A DNA stretch of 64,000 nucleotides, from assembly GCF_000286315.1 (NCBI RefSeq), contig NZ_ALJG01000364.1:1-64000 (forward strand), read 5' to 3'. This DNA comes from Paenisporosarcina sp. TG20. Its GTDB lineage: Bacteria; Bacillota; Bacilli; Bacillales_A; Planococcaceae. Position 1 is the stretch's first letter. Each line of letters starts with the position of its first letter. The notes under the pieces are model-generated. The model did no database searches. It saw only the letters and a program-made list of their open reading frames with translations, and had not been told where the DNA came from. A program made the position numbers and the translations under genes. Positions 18,148 through 27,521 of the stretch are shown here, one piece after another.

Positions 18148-18698
18148 TTACATAAGATTAAGTTCTTCTTTTATGATTGAGTATATATATAAATCATCGA
18201 ATTTAGCAAGAGTATATTCATAATGTCTCAACAACCCTTCTTTTTTGAAGCCTTGCTTTTCTATTAGTTTTTGCGATGGGAAATTAGCAGGTTCGATTAA
18301 AGCTTCTATTCTTTCTAATTGAAAGTGTCGATAACCATACTGAACAATAGCTTCCAGTGCTTCACTTGCTATCCCTTTTCCCCAGTAATCTTTGCTTAAT
18401 TCAAATCCAACTTCAGCTCTAAAATGTTGGGTACGCATATTAAGAAAACCACAACTTCCTATTACCTTACCAGAATCTATCATTGTAATTCCCCATCTAA
18501 TGCCTGTTCCTTCTTTGTATATAGATTGATACCATCCAATTTCCCCCATACATCTTCTACTGTTTTGGATGGTTTTAACCCCGTATGTTTCACAACATCT
18601 TTATCAGATAGATAGTTAAACATATCATTAGCATCTTCTATTGTTACTTCTCGTAAAATCAATCTTTTTGTTTCAATTACAGGAAAATGTTTTACCAT
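18148..18698 (-). pseudogene. GNAT acetyltransferase (RimJ/RimL type) with single-base frameshift
   Basis: The start (ATG 18698 after AGGGGGAG) and the N-terminal half, FPVIETKRLILREVTIEDA to KTVEDVWG, are in one frame. The second half, EIGWYQSIYKEG through SCGFLNMRTQHF and GFELSKDYWGKGIASEAL, is in another. Restoring one base in the C5 tract at 18543-18547 (G5 in mRNA sense) joins them seamlessly as TVEDVWGEIGWYQ. Intact relatives acetylate ribosomal protein N-termini or small amines. It is either a fresh mutation or a sequencing error. Confidence 0.85.
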
Positions 18699-18720
18699 TA
18701 TTACTCCCCCTTCTCGAACA

Positions 18721-19275
18721 TTAATATCTCCTAGTGAATAATTTCGGGTAATCTATGACAAGACCTTTTTCATCGACTGAAATACGTGTTTCAAAATCTC
18801 GAGATGAATAGTTAAAAATTTGTATGTTCCCCTTGCCTTCGATATATGTATAGGTTTGTTTTACTTTCTGAAATTTTAATGAGGGGACAGAGATATAGAC
18901 CATCTCAAAACTTCTTTTTTGATTAGGTTCCCAATCAAATCGGTTAATAGGCAATGAGTTCGAAAAGGGTGTCGCTGATATATCGACATCAATCGCTCCA
19001 TTCAATTCATCAATTTTAGACCCGTATTGATCAAACCATTCACCTTTTCCATTAGAGGTAATATGTAAGTCATCTTTTCTTCCATTATGAATACTCAATC
19101 TTTTAGTATTCCATGAACTATCCAGCTCTATCTGATAATCGACTTGTATAGGTGCATTTTGATTCATATAAATCACTGTACTGACAACATGAATCATATT
19201 TTCTATTGTGAAAGTTTTTAAACACTCGCAACCGAAAGTCTCTTTATTCTCCCAGACAACTTCTCTCGAAAACAT
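18721..19275 (-). CDS. Putative glycolipid-binding domain protein
   Basis: 184 residues matching the putative glycolipid-binding family (PF06475 type). VDYQIELDSSWNTKRLSI, GKGEWFDQYGSKIDELNG, then DVDISATPFSNSLPINR and the tail GLVIDYPKLFTRRY follow the family order. No signal peptide. Biochemical role unproven for the family. The start has GAGGTG upstream. It is followed by the GNAT gene on the same strand, 22 bases away. Confidence 0.78.
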   Translation of the reverse strand: MFSREVVWENKETFGCECLKTFTIENMIHVVSTVIYMNQNAPIQVDYQIELDSSWNTKRLSIHNGRKDDLHITSNGKGEWFDQYGSKIDELNGAIDVDISATPFSNSLPINRFDWEPNQKRSFEMVYISVPSLKFQKVKQTYTYIEGKGNIQIFNYSSRDFETRISVDEKGLVIDYPKLFTRRY

Positions 19276-19491
19276 AGCTTCACCTCTTAATTATCTTTAT
19301 TACTAAATATTCAATGGCATTTTGGTGTTTCTATGCCTTTCTATAATTATATCTGTTATTGCAAATCGGTACTTATATAAGTCATATGTTATCACATCGT
19401 TAATTGATAGTTTTCCTCTTAATTATATTCATTATTTATTGAATTTTACATTCCAATAATATAGAATACTTATTAAGGAGGCACAAATTAT
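19276..19491. other. Intergenic promoter region
   Basis: AT-rich space between the divergent glycolipid-binding gene and the truncated ArsR-like gene. It ends with the AAGGAGG ribosome site at 19475-19481. Confidence 0.4.
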
Positions 19492-19604
19492 ATGAAAAAT
19501 TTATACTCCGCCCAAACGGCAGAAACTATTTCTTTAAAAGTCGAACAATCCCCTGTGTGGGAAATGATACTTGGTATTGCTGTATACCCACAAGCAGTAC
19601 GTAC
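19492..19604 (+). pseudogene. 5' fragment of an ArsR-like regulator gene
   Basis: A good ribosome site and ATG start MKNLYSAQTAETISLKV and SPVWEMILGIA, the N-terminal domain of a known Bacillales ArsR/DUF5937-like regulator. Homology stops at PQA (about 19596). The rest of the gene, including the HTH, is missing. Confidence 0.6.
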
Positions 19605-19689
19605 CGTACACGTCAAAACTATCTTTACACTCTTCCATCAATGCTTTCCCCACTAATCCACTCGCTCCAAGAATTAAAAGTTTTCTCAT
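19597..19689 (-). pseudogene. 5' fragment of an RmlD/NAD-dependent sugar-nucleotide reductase gene
   Basis: Starts at ATG 19689 after GGGGG with MRKLLILGASGLVGKALMEE, a Rossmann nucleotide-binding motif, and loses homology after KDSFDVYGTY. It faces the ArsR fragment head-on across GTACGTAC (19597-19604). Confidence 0.65.
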
Positions 19690-20062
19690 TTTAAAATCCC
19701 CCTTAAATTGCCTGACAACACTCATAAGTTACACCAAAAATGCCCAATCAATTCATTTAAAAATAGAATTTTCTATAATAAAAGCCCTTCTTGAACCCGC
19801 TAAATCAAAAATTTAAATCGCTCGCAAAAATACACTCTCAAATAAAAAAGAAAATCTGATGGCGAATGATTTAGCATTCGAACTTTCCACTAGTTATTTC
19901 CTTGTATTTAAAAAATTCATTTTCTCCTGGATGTCATTTTTGATAATTTGCTGATATGCATACTTTTATTTTATTGAATATTCATATCTACCAAATTCAT
20001 AATATCTCAATACCAACCCTAAGTGCCTAACGGAAATCCTAAGTCGCTACTACTATTGCGAA
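19690..20062. other. Intergenic, no gene seen
   Basis: AT-rich, with no convincing ORF, hairpin or repeat. Confidence 0.4.
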
Positions 20063-20536
20063 TCACGATAAATGCTTATAAAAGTGGCTACATTTTTCAT
20101 CATCTAAGTATAATTCGTATCCATTTTTATTATAGAATTCGATTGCACTCTGCCAATTATTGTTTGTTTCTAATACTACTTTATGATATCCCTCTTGCTT
20201 AGCACTTAACTCCAAACATTGAATCATCAACTTAGCCAATCCTAATCTTCTGCATTCTTTCTTCACAGACATACGCTCGATTCTTCCTACACCCGCTTCT
20301 TCACAAGATACAGCACCCGTGCAAACCACTCTGTTATCATAAACACCAATCAGGAAAACTTGTCCTTTTTGGCTGTAACTTTTGATGATGTTAATTAAGT
20401 CTGGATTATAAGCAGGATCTATAAAACCAAAGCGTTCTTCTAATCCTTTGAGAATCAGTTTTCTAGCTTCCTCTTCAAATTGTTTTGTTATTTTAAGTAC
20501 CTGTACTTCTTGTTGGATTTTATTAACTCCGCTCAT
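20063..20536 (-). CDS. GNAT-family N-acetyltransferase
   Basis: 157 residues. Acetyl-CoA binding motif A is recognisable in RIERMSVKKECRRLGLAKLMIQ, with the following ETNNNWQSAIEFYNKNGY as motif B. The fold and length fit small-molecule acetyltransferases. Substrate unknown. ATG at 20536 follows AAGGTGAT; an in-frame GTG at 20545 is less likely. Single gene. Confidence 0.85.
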   Translation of the reverse strand: MSGVNKIQQEVQVLKITKQFEEEARKLILKGLEERFGFIDPAYNPDLINIIKSYSQKGQVFLIGVYDNRVVCTGAVSCEEAGVGRIERMSVKKECRRLGLAKLMIQCLELSAKQEGYHKVVLETNNNWQSAIEFYNKNGYELYLDDEKCSHFYKHLS

Positions 20537-20840
20537 TGTTATCACCTTCTCTATGTACTAAGGGGATAATCCCTCATCCTTTTATATTATCTTGTATTTT
20601 CCAATTTAACGAAGAATGAGCAACGATTTCTGCAAAGAAGAGCTGAAAGTCTTTGTTCCTTTGTTAGATAAATCTAGTTCATTACAATAAATTTATTGGC
20701 TTATAGCTGTTATTTCTCTATCAATATTAAATTAATTAACTTTCACGAGTACCTATTTTATTTTGAAATCTCTTACATTAGTGATCTAACTCTTTCATAT
20801 ATTATCTACCTTTTTCATATATTCATATATAGGTGGTGAT
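20537..20840. other. Intergenic upstream of the symporter operon
   Basis: Probable promoter region of the small-protein/symporter operon. I see no strong hairpin or known operator. Confidence 0.35.
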
Positions 20841-20969
20841 ATTATCTTTAATCTCCCGGCTGAAACATTCTGGTTTCTTGTACCTTGGCCGTTCATTTGG
20901 CTAACATTAGCTTTTGTCATGTATTTCAAAATGAAACGTGAAGATGATCGTGAAGATTCAAACAACTAG
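20841..20969 (+). CDS. Small single-helix protein preceding the SSS symporter
   Basis: A 42-codon frame reading IIFNLPAETFWFLVPWPFIW then a hydrophobic helix and the charged tail MKREDDREDSNN, ending 27 bases before the symporter. No ATG, GTG or TTG is in a good position; AGGTGG is followed four bases later by ATT, so ATT may be the start or the start may be misjudged. Many sodium:solute symporters have such a small membrane partner (family knowledge). Confidence 0.5.
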   Translation: MIFNLPAETFWFLVPWPFIWLTLAFVMYFKMKREDDREDSNN

Positions 20970-20996
20970 CTAATATAGGGAAAGGAATTTACGTAT

Positions 20997-22559
20997 ATGA
21001 AAACGGATTTGATTGTGTTTATTGTTTATCTTCTTGTACTACTTTGTGTAGGTTTATATTTCACTAAAAAAGCAAAAAAATCAGTCGAGGATTATCTATT
21101 AGGTGGTCGTAGTTTGGGGCCTGCGGTAACCGCTTTGACGATGCAAAGCACCTCTATGAGCGGTTACATGTTTATGGGTGGTCCCGCCCTCGCCTTCCAG
21201 CAAGGATGGTATGCACTTTGGTATGCAATTGGGGACGCAGGCGGTTCGATTATCAACCTTTCCGTGTTAGGGAAACGGATGAGAAGGTTGTCTGAAATGC
21301 TCGGTGCATTATCGCCAATTGAGTATTTGGAAAAGCGATTTGAAAGTCCGGCGGTCAGAGTGGTCGGCTCCATCATATCGATTATTTTCTTGTTCGCTTA
21401 TGTATTCGCACAGTTCATCGCTTCAGGAAAAGCGTTATCTACATTAACTGGTCTGCCATACGAATGGGCTCTTATATTGGGTGTCAGTGTCATCCTAATT
21501 TACACAGTGACAGGGGGCTATCTTGCTGTCATCTGGACAGACTTCATACAAGGTATCATCATGGTTCTTGGTGTAACAGGGATTACAATCGTTGCACTCT
21601 TCAAAGTGGGTGGACTTTCGGCACTGAATGAAAGAATAGCTGCAATTGATCCTACATATTTAAGCTTATGGGGTAAAGATCTTGTTTACTATGGTCAATG
21701 GGGAGTTGTATTAGGCGCCCTCCTCATCTATTCCATCGGATATATGGGTCTCCCACACGTTGTAGTCCGTCACATGTCGATGAAAAGCACGAAGACGGTG
21801 AAAGGCGCTGTCATCTGGTCGGCTATTTGGAATCAGTTTTTCGTTTTTATGCCTTATATTTTAGGCCTTGTTGGAATTATCATGTTGCCGAATCTCACTG
21901 ATCCCGAGATGGTCATTCCTACACTGGCATATACGTTTTTCCCAGGAATTTTCGCCGCAATTCTGCTATCAGCCATCATGGCAGCCATTATGTCAACATC
22001 GGATTCAATATTGATGCAAGCAGGAACGACTCTTTCAAGAGACATTTACCAACGTTTCATTGATCCGAATGCAAGTAATACAAAAATGATTTTCGTTTCT
22101 AGGATTTCAATTTTACTCGCAGGCATCATCGGAGTTATCGTAGCCATTTGGCAACCACCTTCCATATTTACTTTGGTCATTTTCGCTTTCGGTGTGCTAG
22201 GGAACAGTTTCATGGTCCCTTACGTAGCTTCTGTTTACTCCAAAAAAGCGAACGGTCTTGGGGCTTTATGCGCTATGATCGGTGGAGGGTTGACCAACAT
22301 CATTTGGACTTTGATGGAGTTGGAAGCTGTTACGGCAGTCCACCCATTCCTTGCCGGCCTTATTATTTCCATCATCGGAATGATTATCGGAACTAAGTTA
22401 GGTAAAAAACCTTCCGGACCAATGCAAGAAACAGTAGAACGTGCCAAAGGAATTCGCCATATTCCAGCAAAAATTGAAAATAATACAGCACGTGAATTAG
22501 GTCCTGAAGCGAGAAATATCTCGGAATTTTTCGGCAATAAGATGCCATTGAAGGAGTAA
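20997..22559 (+). CDS. Sodium:solute symporter family transporter
   Basis: 520-residue integral membrane protein with about thirteen helices of the LeuT-fold SSS family. VEDYLLGGRSLGPAVTALTM near residues 30-50, then MSGYMFMGGPALAF and the Na+-site helix AAIMAAIMSTSDSILMQAGT are classic. The solute is not evident; pantothenate, proline and carboxylate transporters are close types. It is preceded by a small membrane protein and followed after four bases by an unknown cytoplasmic gene, so these three form an operon. Confidence 0.9.
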   Translation: MKTDLIVFIVYLLVLLCVGLYFTKKAKKSVEDYLLGGRSLGPAVTALTMQSTSMSGYMFMGGPALAFQQGWYALWYAIGDAGGSIINLSVLGKRMRRLSEMLGALSPIEYLEKRFESPAVRVVGSIISIIFLFAYVFAQFIASGKALSTLTGLPYEWALILGVSVILIYTVTGGYLAVIWTDFIQGIIMVLGVTGITIVALFKVGGLSALNERIAAIDPTYLSLWGKDLVYYGQWGVVLGALLIYSIGYMGLPHVVVRHMSMKSTKTVKGAVIWSAIWNQFFVFMPYILGLVGIIMLPNLTDPEMVIPTLAYTFFPGIFAAILLSAIMAAIMSTSDSILMQAGTTLSRDIYQRFIDPNASNTKMIFVSRISILLAGIIGVIVAIWQPPSIFTLVIFAFGVLGNSFMVPYVASVYSKKANGLGALCAMIGGGLTNIIWTLMELEAVTAVHPFLAGLIISIIGMIIGTKLGKKPSGPMQETVERAKGIRHIPAKIENNTARELGPEARNISEFFGNKMPLKE

Positions 22560-22563
22560 AACT

Positions 22564-23055
22564 ATGACACAGGATATAAAGACACAAGTGGTTTTATACG
22601 ATGAAAAAGAAATTATACGATATTTGGAAACCATGAATTCAAATAGTTCATTCACTGTGAAGGATCTTATTTACTATCCGTATATGTTTTTTGAACATTC
22701 TTTTGAAAGAAAAAATCCACTTTCACCATTAAAAGGTAATATTGGATCAACAATTGATGCAGTTTCCGGAATTGCAGCAATGGTCGACAAAACACCGGTA
22801 TTCATAACGGACAGTATTGCCCTTGAAAAGATCATCCCTATTCAATTGGATCAAGAGAAAGCAAAAGTGTTAGCGGATGATCATCTATTCCGCGTCATTT
22901 CTTCGAAAATAAAAGTATTGATGACGCCTAAGGTGGAACTGCTTCATAATGTCTTGTTTTACCGACCTTATTGGATTGTCGAAGGCAAGAGAAAACACAA
23001 AAAACCGTTCTCACTTGTAGTGGATTCAATTTCAGGGAAATTTCATCCTCTATAA
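22564..23055 (+). CDS. Conserved hypothetical protein in the symporter operon
   Basis: 163 residues, soluble, no motif I recognise. Features: an aromatic segment LIYYPYMFFEHSFERKNPLSP, a central IDAVSGIAAMVDKTPVFITD, and LLHNVLFYRPYWIVEGKRKHKKPFS near the end. Starts four bases after the symporter stop, so it is co-translated; a role tied to the transported solute is likely but unknown. Its operon ends at the terminator at 23177. Confidence 0.65.
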   Translation: MTQDIKTQVVLYDEKEIIRYLETMNSNSSFTVKDLIYYPYMFFEHSFERKNPLSPLKGNIGSTIDAVSGIAAMVDKTPVFITDSIALEKIIPIQLDQEKAKVLADDHLFRVISSKIKVLMTPKVELLHNVLFYRPYWIVEGKRKHKKPFSLVVDSISGKFHPL

Positions 23056-23176
23056 CTCTTATCAAAAATAGCAGGGTCATATAAATGACCTCGAACTTGG
23101 CATAGCCAACTCGGTAATACCAAAGGTTTGAAGACATGATGGCCTAGCGATATGAGACACACATAAAACATCTATT

Positions 23177-23225
23177 CCAGGCTACCTTACACCCATCATT
23201 TGGGTGTAAGGTAGCCTGGTTTTTC
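23177..23225 (+). terminator. Strong rho-independent terminator
   Basis: Nineteen-base perfect stem CCAGGCTACCTTACACCCA / TGGGTGTAAGGTAGCCTGG with a five-base loop and a T5 tail. Related in sequence to the terminator that is split at 46579-46946. Confidence 0.9.
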
Positions 23226-23460
23226 TTAAATATGCTCGCCGTTGTAATAGACTTTCTTTTTCATTTGGATTCTCCTATTGCTCCTACTAGAGTAGTTTTG
23301 GAGAGATTTAGTCCCTACTTTAGTACCGGAATTATGATTTGAAAGTTTAGGACCTTCCAAAATTAACTCTTATCTTTATGATTTACCAATTTTTGAACTG
23401 AAGGATCTAGTCTATATCTTTGATAGTCCTGATATGGTTTGACAGGGACATTAGAAGAAG
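23226..23460. other. Intergenic debris
   Basis: No intact ORF. It leads into the GNAT fragment on the minus strand. Confidence 0.3.
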
Positions 23461-23677
23461 GTTTTGAAAAGTCAATTCGCCAATGGCATGACCGATTTGA
23501 CTTTTATGTCCATAAATTTTACCTGACTTGAGCCGTTTTAATCTCATTTATATCATAATCCCATCCAACAGATTCAGAGAGACCAATCAAATCTAGAATA
23601 TCGTTTCTATCAAATTTAACTAAATTTAGCATTGGATTAATAAATTCCTGATTGAATACTCCTTGAAAATTCTTCAT
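23461..23677 (-). pseudogene. GNAT acetyltransferase N-terminal fragment
   Basis: From ATG 23677 the frame reads a 50-residue piece ending DLIGLSESVGWDYDINEIKTAQ, typical of an N-terminal GNAT strand-helix unit. It then hits a stop; GKIYGHK-like sequence continues in another frame. Truncated and frameshifted. Confidence 0.45.
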
Positions 23678-23782
23678 TAATTTCGTTTAACTACTTATCA
23701 TAGCAGTAAAACAATCGAACTTAATTGTGGTAAATCAATTCTACTAGACCGTTACACTAATTTGTTCCAACCAATAGATCTA

Positions 23783-25067
23783 TTAACTATCCGGAACATC
23801 CTCATTATTAATAGCTAATTGCTCGGTATCATTAAATCTCAAAGACTTTGAAAAAAGTACAAAAATGCCAACAATTATCGTTAGAATACCTGAACCGGAA
23901 ACTGTTACTAGCACTCCTAATTGTTCGGTAAGAAGTCCACCTAAATAAACACCAATTGGAAATCCAATTCCACTAATAAGACCATATACACCAAACACTC
24001 TTCCTCTTATCTTATTGGGGACTAACTTTTGTCTGATTGTAGGGGCAACGATATTATATGGTGCGTACACAACTCCTCCTAGGAGCATAAGTAAATAGAC
24101 GAATTTCACCTCTACTGTGATGCTTAAAAGTAATGGAATAAGTCCCCATAAAATGATGACGCTCCCCAAAGAATACGAATATGATATTTTAATAGAGAGT
24201 TTTGTCCAAAGTACCGAACCTGTAAGCGATCCCACTGCAAAAATAGACCACATAATGCCAAGAACCTCTGGACCTGCTCGTAAGATACGATCTACAAATA
24301 CCGGAAAAGCACTTTCTAGAGGCGCATACGCAAAGTTGAAAAACAGAGTAATACAAGCAATAACGATTAAAATTCGATAGCTTACTATGAACTTTATTCC
24401 AATCATAGTCTCGTGAATAAACTTTTTCCATTTCTCTTTAATATTCATTTCAACTTTTTCTTGGGCTACTCTCTCCATATCTCTATGATAAACTTCCTCA
24501 GGTATTAGCATGTACAGTAAAGCTGCAATGAAAAAGAAGATAACATTTATTAATAACGTACCTGGAGCAGTAAAAAATGCTATTGCAAATCCTCCAAGTG
24601 CTGGCCCAATTAATGAACCAACTTGGTTAACCAAAGTGACGACAGCATTTCCTTCTTCAAGCCGTTCTTTTTTTTATGAATGAAGGCAAAATAGAGCTAG
24701 ATCCTACCGTTGTGAATGATGAAAGTAATCCATCAAGGGCAATGATAAATAGTACCAACATTAGACTCAGCATATCTAACCAAAATAGTAAGGGGATTAA
24801 ACCTAGCAATATACCTCTTGTAAAGTTTTCATAAACCATAAGTTTTTTTCTATTATATTCATCTAGTAAACCGCCAACAAAAATGCTAGAAATTAATGGT
24901 GCTAATGTGGCTGTTGAAATAACTGCACCTATTGCAACTGCAGACCCTGTTATTTCATAAACAAACCATCCCAATGCAAGCCAAGATAACTTTCTTCCAA
25001 TATTCAATAATATTATAGCTTCGATAAATCTCCTGAAATTCTTATTCTTCAATAAATCTATATACAT
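23783..25067 (-). pseudogene. MFS efflux transporter split by a frameshift in an A8 run
   Basis: Major facilitator of about 427 residues (MFS_3, enterobactin-exporter/macrolide-efflux-like). The first part starts MYIDLLKNKNFRRFIEAI and ends at SFIKKRTA; the second continues NAVVTLVNQVGSLIGPALGGF. Removing one A from the A8 run (complement 24668..24675) gives SFIKKERLEEGNAVV, a seamless join. All twelve helices are then present. It could be a real slippage-prone pseudogene, a gene rescued by transcriptional slippage, or a sequencing error. The last residues are acidic (NNEDVPDS). Confidence 0.85.
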
Positions 25068-25336
25068 GTCGAACCCCTTTCGAAGGCGTCTTATCAGTTA
25101 GTTAGTTCCTACTAATTGAAGAAGAAAAATGAACTTTAATTTAATCCTGACTTCACTCCTTATTAATGTTGTTTATAGTGTCAGTATAAGTTAAATCTTT
25201 TACTATTCATTCATTCATAAGGCTTAATTGTAACTCGTTCAAATTAATGAGTATGGTCAACTAGTAAAGCAGCCAACCTTATTATTTGAGCGCAGGCATA
25301 TGTACAGGTTTTACAAGATATGTGACTAAGCATTAT
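25068..25336. other. Intergenic, divergent from the MFS gene
   Basis: AT-rich; leads into a clear LacI-type promoter/operator. No gene seen. Confidence 0.35.
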
Positions 25337-25382
25337 TTGACAGATTTGATTTCAAAGTGTAATCTATGTGTAACCGGTTACA
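25337..25382 (+). promoter_or_regulatory. Sigma-A promoter with LacI-family operator
   Basis: TTGACA (25337-25342), a 17-base spacer and TAATCT (25360-25365), followed at once by the perfect palindrome TGTAACCGGTTACA (25369-25382), whose central CG is typical of LacI/GalR operators. It drives the truncated lacI-like gene that starts at 25428. Confidence 0.75.
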
Positions 25383-25427
25383 TATAGTGATTAATCTAGA
25401 TAAATGTTTGAAAGTAGGTGAACGAGA

Positions 25428-25650
25428 ATGGCAACAATTAGGGATGTAGCGAAGGAATCGAATGTTTCAGTAGCAACTGTTTCGAGATTTATAAACAATA
25501 AGGGTTATGTGAGTGAAGATGCAAGAAGTGGTATTGGGAAGGCGATTAAAAAACTGAACTATAAGCCGAATGCCATTGCTCGCTCGCTGAGCAAAAAGCA
25601 AACGAATTTTATTGGACTCATTTTGCCTGATATTACGAATCCCTTTTTCC
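25428..25650 (+). pseudogene. 5' fragment of a LacI-family regulator
   Basis: MATIRDVAKESNVSVATVSR opens a complete helix-turn-helix and hinge helix (NAIARSLSKKQTNFIGL), but the ligand-binding domain stops after LILPDITNPFFPDL. From there the DNA encodes the end of another gene in a different frame. The product would be a DNA-binding domain with a short foreign tail. Confidence 0.8.
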
Positions 25651-25845
25651 CAGATCTGGGCAGACTTAGGGAGTTGCCCATTCGCTCCGAAAGCAGTAGG
25701 AAATGTTTGTACAGAAGATATGGTAAATATGTTCGAAGAGATGGGTGTTAAGACGAGCACTGATCTGGATAAGTTAATTGAAACTGCAGATTGAATGGAA
25801 CAACAAATGGGAAGATCTCTTGACGGAATGCAAATGAAACTTTAA
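25646..25845 (+). pseudogene. 3' fragment of a hydroxymethylglutaryl-CoA lyase gene
   Basis: LGSCPFAPKAVGNVCTEDMV followed by NMFEEMGVKTSTDLDKLIE matches the C-terminal HMG-CoA lyase signature (GGCPxAPGAxGN type). A TGA at 25792 interrupts what should be Trp; the tail MEQQMGRSLDGMQMKL continues after it. The upstream part of the gene is absent, replaced by the lacI-like fragment. Confidence 0.7.
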
Positions 25846-26426
25846 AATGGATGTCCATTTATAAGAAAACATAACGTCGCACCTGAACCACTGATTTGGT
25901 TTCATTTGAAAAGAATAAACCGTTACAAAAACATGGAGACATGTTTTGTTCATGTAGCCCCCATAGGGAAGTTCACTCCTAAACTCTGTCTACACTAGCA
26001 CACGCCGAATAGAGAATGTGCAAACGAACTAAAAATCCGAAACAGATAAGGTTCCGGGACATTTTCGGTCACAACTTGTAGCATCTAACCTATAGAACAA
26101 AAGAACCAAGCGTGACCAATGGCCAGCGTTTGATTCTTTTTCCTGCGACAGGTTTGCGTCCATCGCTCCCCTACTAGCAGTCGATTCTAATGGATCACAT
26201 TTCGGAAAACAAAATTCTCTATTACAATGAATATCAGCCGAAGATACAATTTCAAATACTGTTTGCTTTCCTAATTTCAGTTTTATGTACTTAAGTTTCG
26301 CACCTTGAGAATTCAATAAAAAAAGCCTCTTTGAAAGAGACAAAAAGGCAAGAAAAACCCGCATGAGCACTGGCTTTTGGTATAATTAAGTTACCATTCC
26401 AAATCAACCAAAAAGGACGTGTTATC
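25846..26426. other. Intergenic with IS flank
   Basis: No coherent gene. A hairpin region near 26086-26145 resembles the terminator at 12131. The last 50 bases precede the truncated transposase and may include an IS terminal region. Confidence 0.35.
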
Positions 26427-26738
26427 ATGCGGAAAAATGTAAAAGAAATCGAAAATGTATTTCAATCACATGGTTTTTCTATTGATTCTATTATACAAAA
26501 TGTAATGAAGAAGTTCAAATTTCGTTCCCTTTGTCATCAGGTAGGATTTAAAAAGCAACAAGGGGATTCTGTCACCGATATAATGACGTTATTGTTACTG
26601 TTTCCACTCATGCTAATCAATAGTGTTAACGCCCTTTACAAAAGCAGTTATCACTACATGGCAGAGATGAAAAAGGATGCCTTCTACCATCTGAAAAATA
26701 ACGAACGCATGCCTTGGCGCAACCTGGTCAAATCCTAA
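26427..26738 (+). pseudogene. N-terminal fragment of an IS4-type transposase
   Basis: 103 codons starting MRKNVKEIENVFQSHGFS with FRSLCHQVGFKKQQGDSVTD and LKNNERMPWRNL, the N-terminal domain of an IS4-superfamily transposase. The DDE catalytic part is missing; a stop comes after LVKS and ribA begins 18 bases later on the other strand. Confidence 0.75.
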
Positions 26739-26756
26739 TCCATATACAATTCACGG

Positions 26757-27521
26757 TTAGTCATTTGGGCAAGTCCCTTTATCCTCTGCCTCTAAATGTC
26801 CGGAGCGTTTGATTTTCGTCTTCAAGTAATCTTCATTAAACTCCGAAACATCGCCCCACAAAGACGTTCGGCCTGAAATCGGAAGACCAGCATCTATTAA
26901 GGCAGAGAGTTTTTTGGGATTGTTTGTTAATAGAGTTACTGGTTTTGAGCGTAATGCTTTAAGAACTTGAATGGCATCATCATAGTCTCGTGAATCATCA
27001 ACAAAACCTATGCTCTCGTTTGCCTCTACTGTATCGTAACCGTTTTCTTGAAGAATATAAGCCATTGCTTTACTAAATAAACCAATGCCTCTTCCTTCAT
27101 GGTTCGCTAAGTAAAATAAAGCACCAGCGCCATGTTCCACAATCATTTGCATCGACTGTTTGAGTTGATATCCACAATCACATCTCTTACTGCCGAAAAT
27201 ATCTCCGGTATGGCAGATGGAATGCATTCTCATTAGTACATCCTCTTCATGTTGGAAATCACCATAAACTAGTACACTAGATTGTTGAAATTCTGCCAAG
27301 TTTGCCGATGACAGTTTATCAATAATTTGGTGTAAATCCTCTATTTCTTCCTTCGTGTGCAACCAACAGTACCACTGAAACACTACAGTTTCTCCGTACA
27401 AATTCACCGGTAGTTCAATTGGCCCCACTAAATAAATGGTACCTTCGTTTGAAGGGATCATCTGAATCTTATTTTCTAAAACAGTAATTGCTTCTTTAGA
27501 AACCATTTGTTTTTCACTCAT
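26757..27521 (-). CDS. ribA: GTP cyclohydrolase II
   Basis: 254-residue enzyme for the first step of riboflavin synthesis (GTP to diaminopyrimidine, formate and pyrophosphate). The zinc cysteines are in GDIFGSKRCDCGYQL with SICHTG just before; NHEGRGIGL, DDSRDYDDAIQVLKAL and LLTNNPKKLSAL complete the active site. There is no RibB (DHBP synthase) domain, so it is a stand-alone paralogue unlike the fused RibBA usual in Bacilli. About 75 extra N-terminal residues precede the core. Start after GGGGG. No FMN riboswitch is apparent. Confidence 0.9.
   Translation of the reverse strand: MSEKQMVSKEAITVLENKIQMIPSNEGTIYLVGPIELPVNLYGETVVFQWYCWLHTKEEIEDLHQIIDKLSSANLAEFQQSSVLVYGDFQHEEDVLMRMHSICHTGDIFGSKRCDCGYQLKQSMQMIVEHGAGALFYLANHEGRGIGLFSKAMAYILQENGYDTVEANESIGFVDDSRDYDDAIQVLKALRSKPVTLLTNNPKKLSALIDAGLPISGRTSLWGDVSEFNEDYLKTKIKRSGHLEAEDKGTCPND

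Noticed and set aside
25792-25794. TGA in the HMG-CoA lyase fragment as selenocysteine
   Set aside because: Family has Trp there, no hairpin follows, and the gene is already truncated.
26029-26370. 113-codon minus-strand ORF
   Set aside because: Overlaps terminator-like and IS flank sequence and has no protein character.
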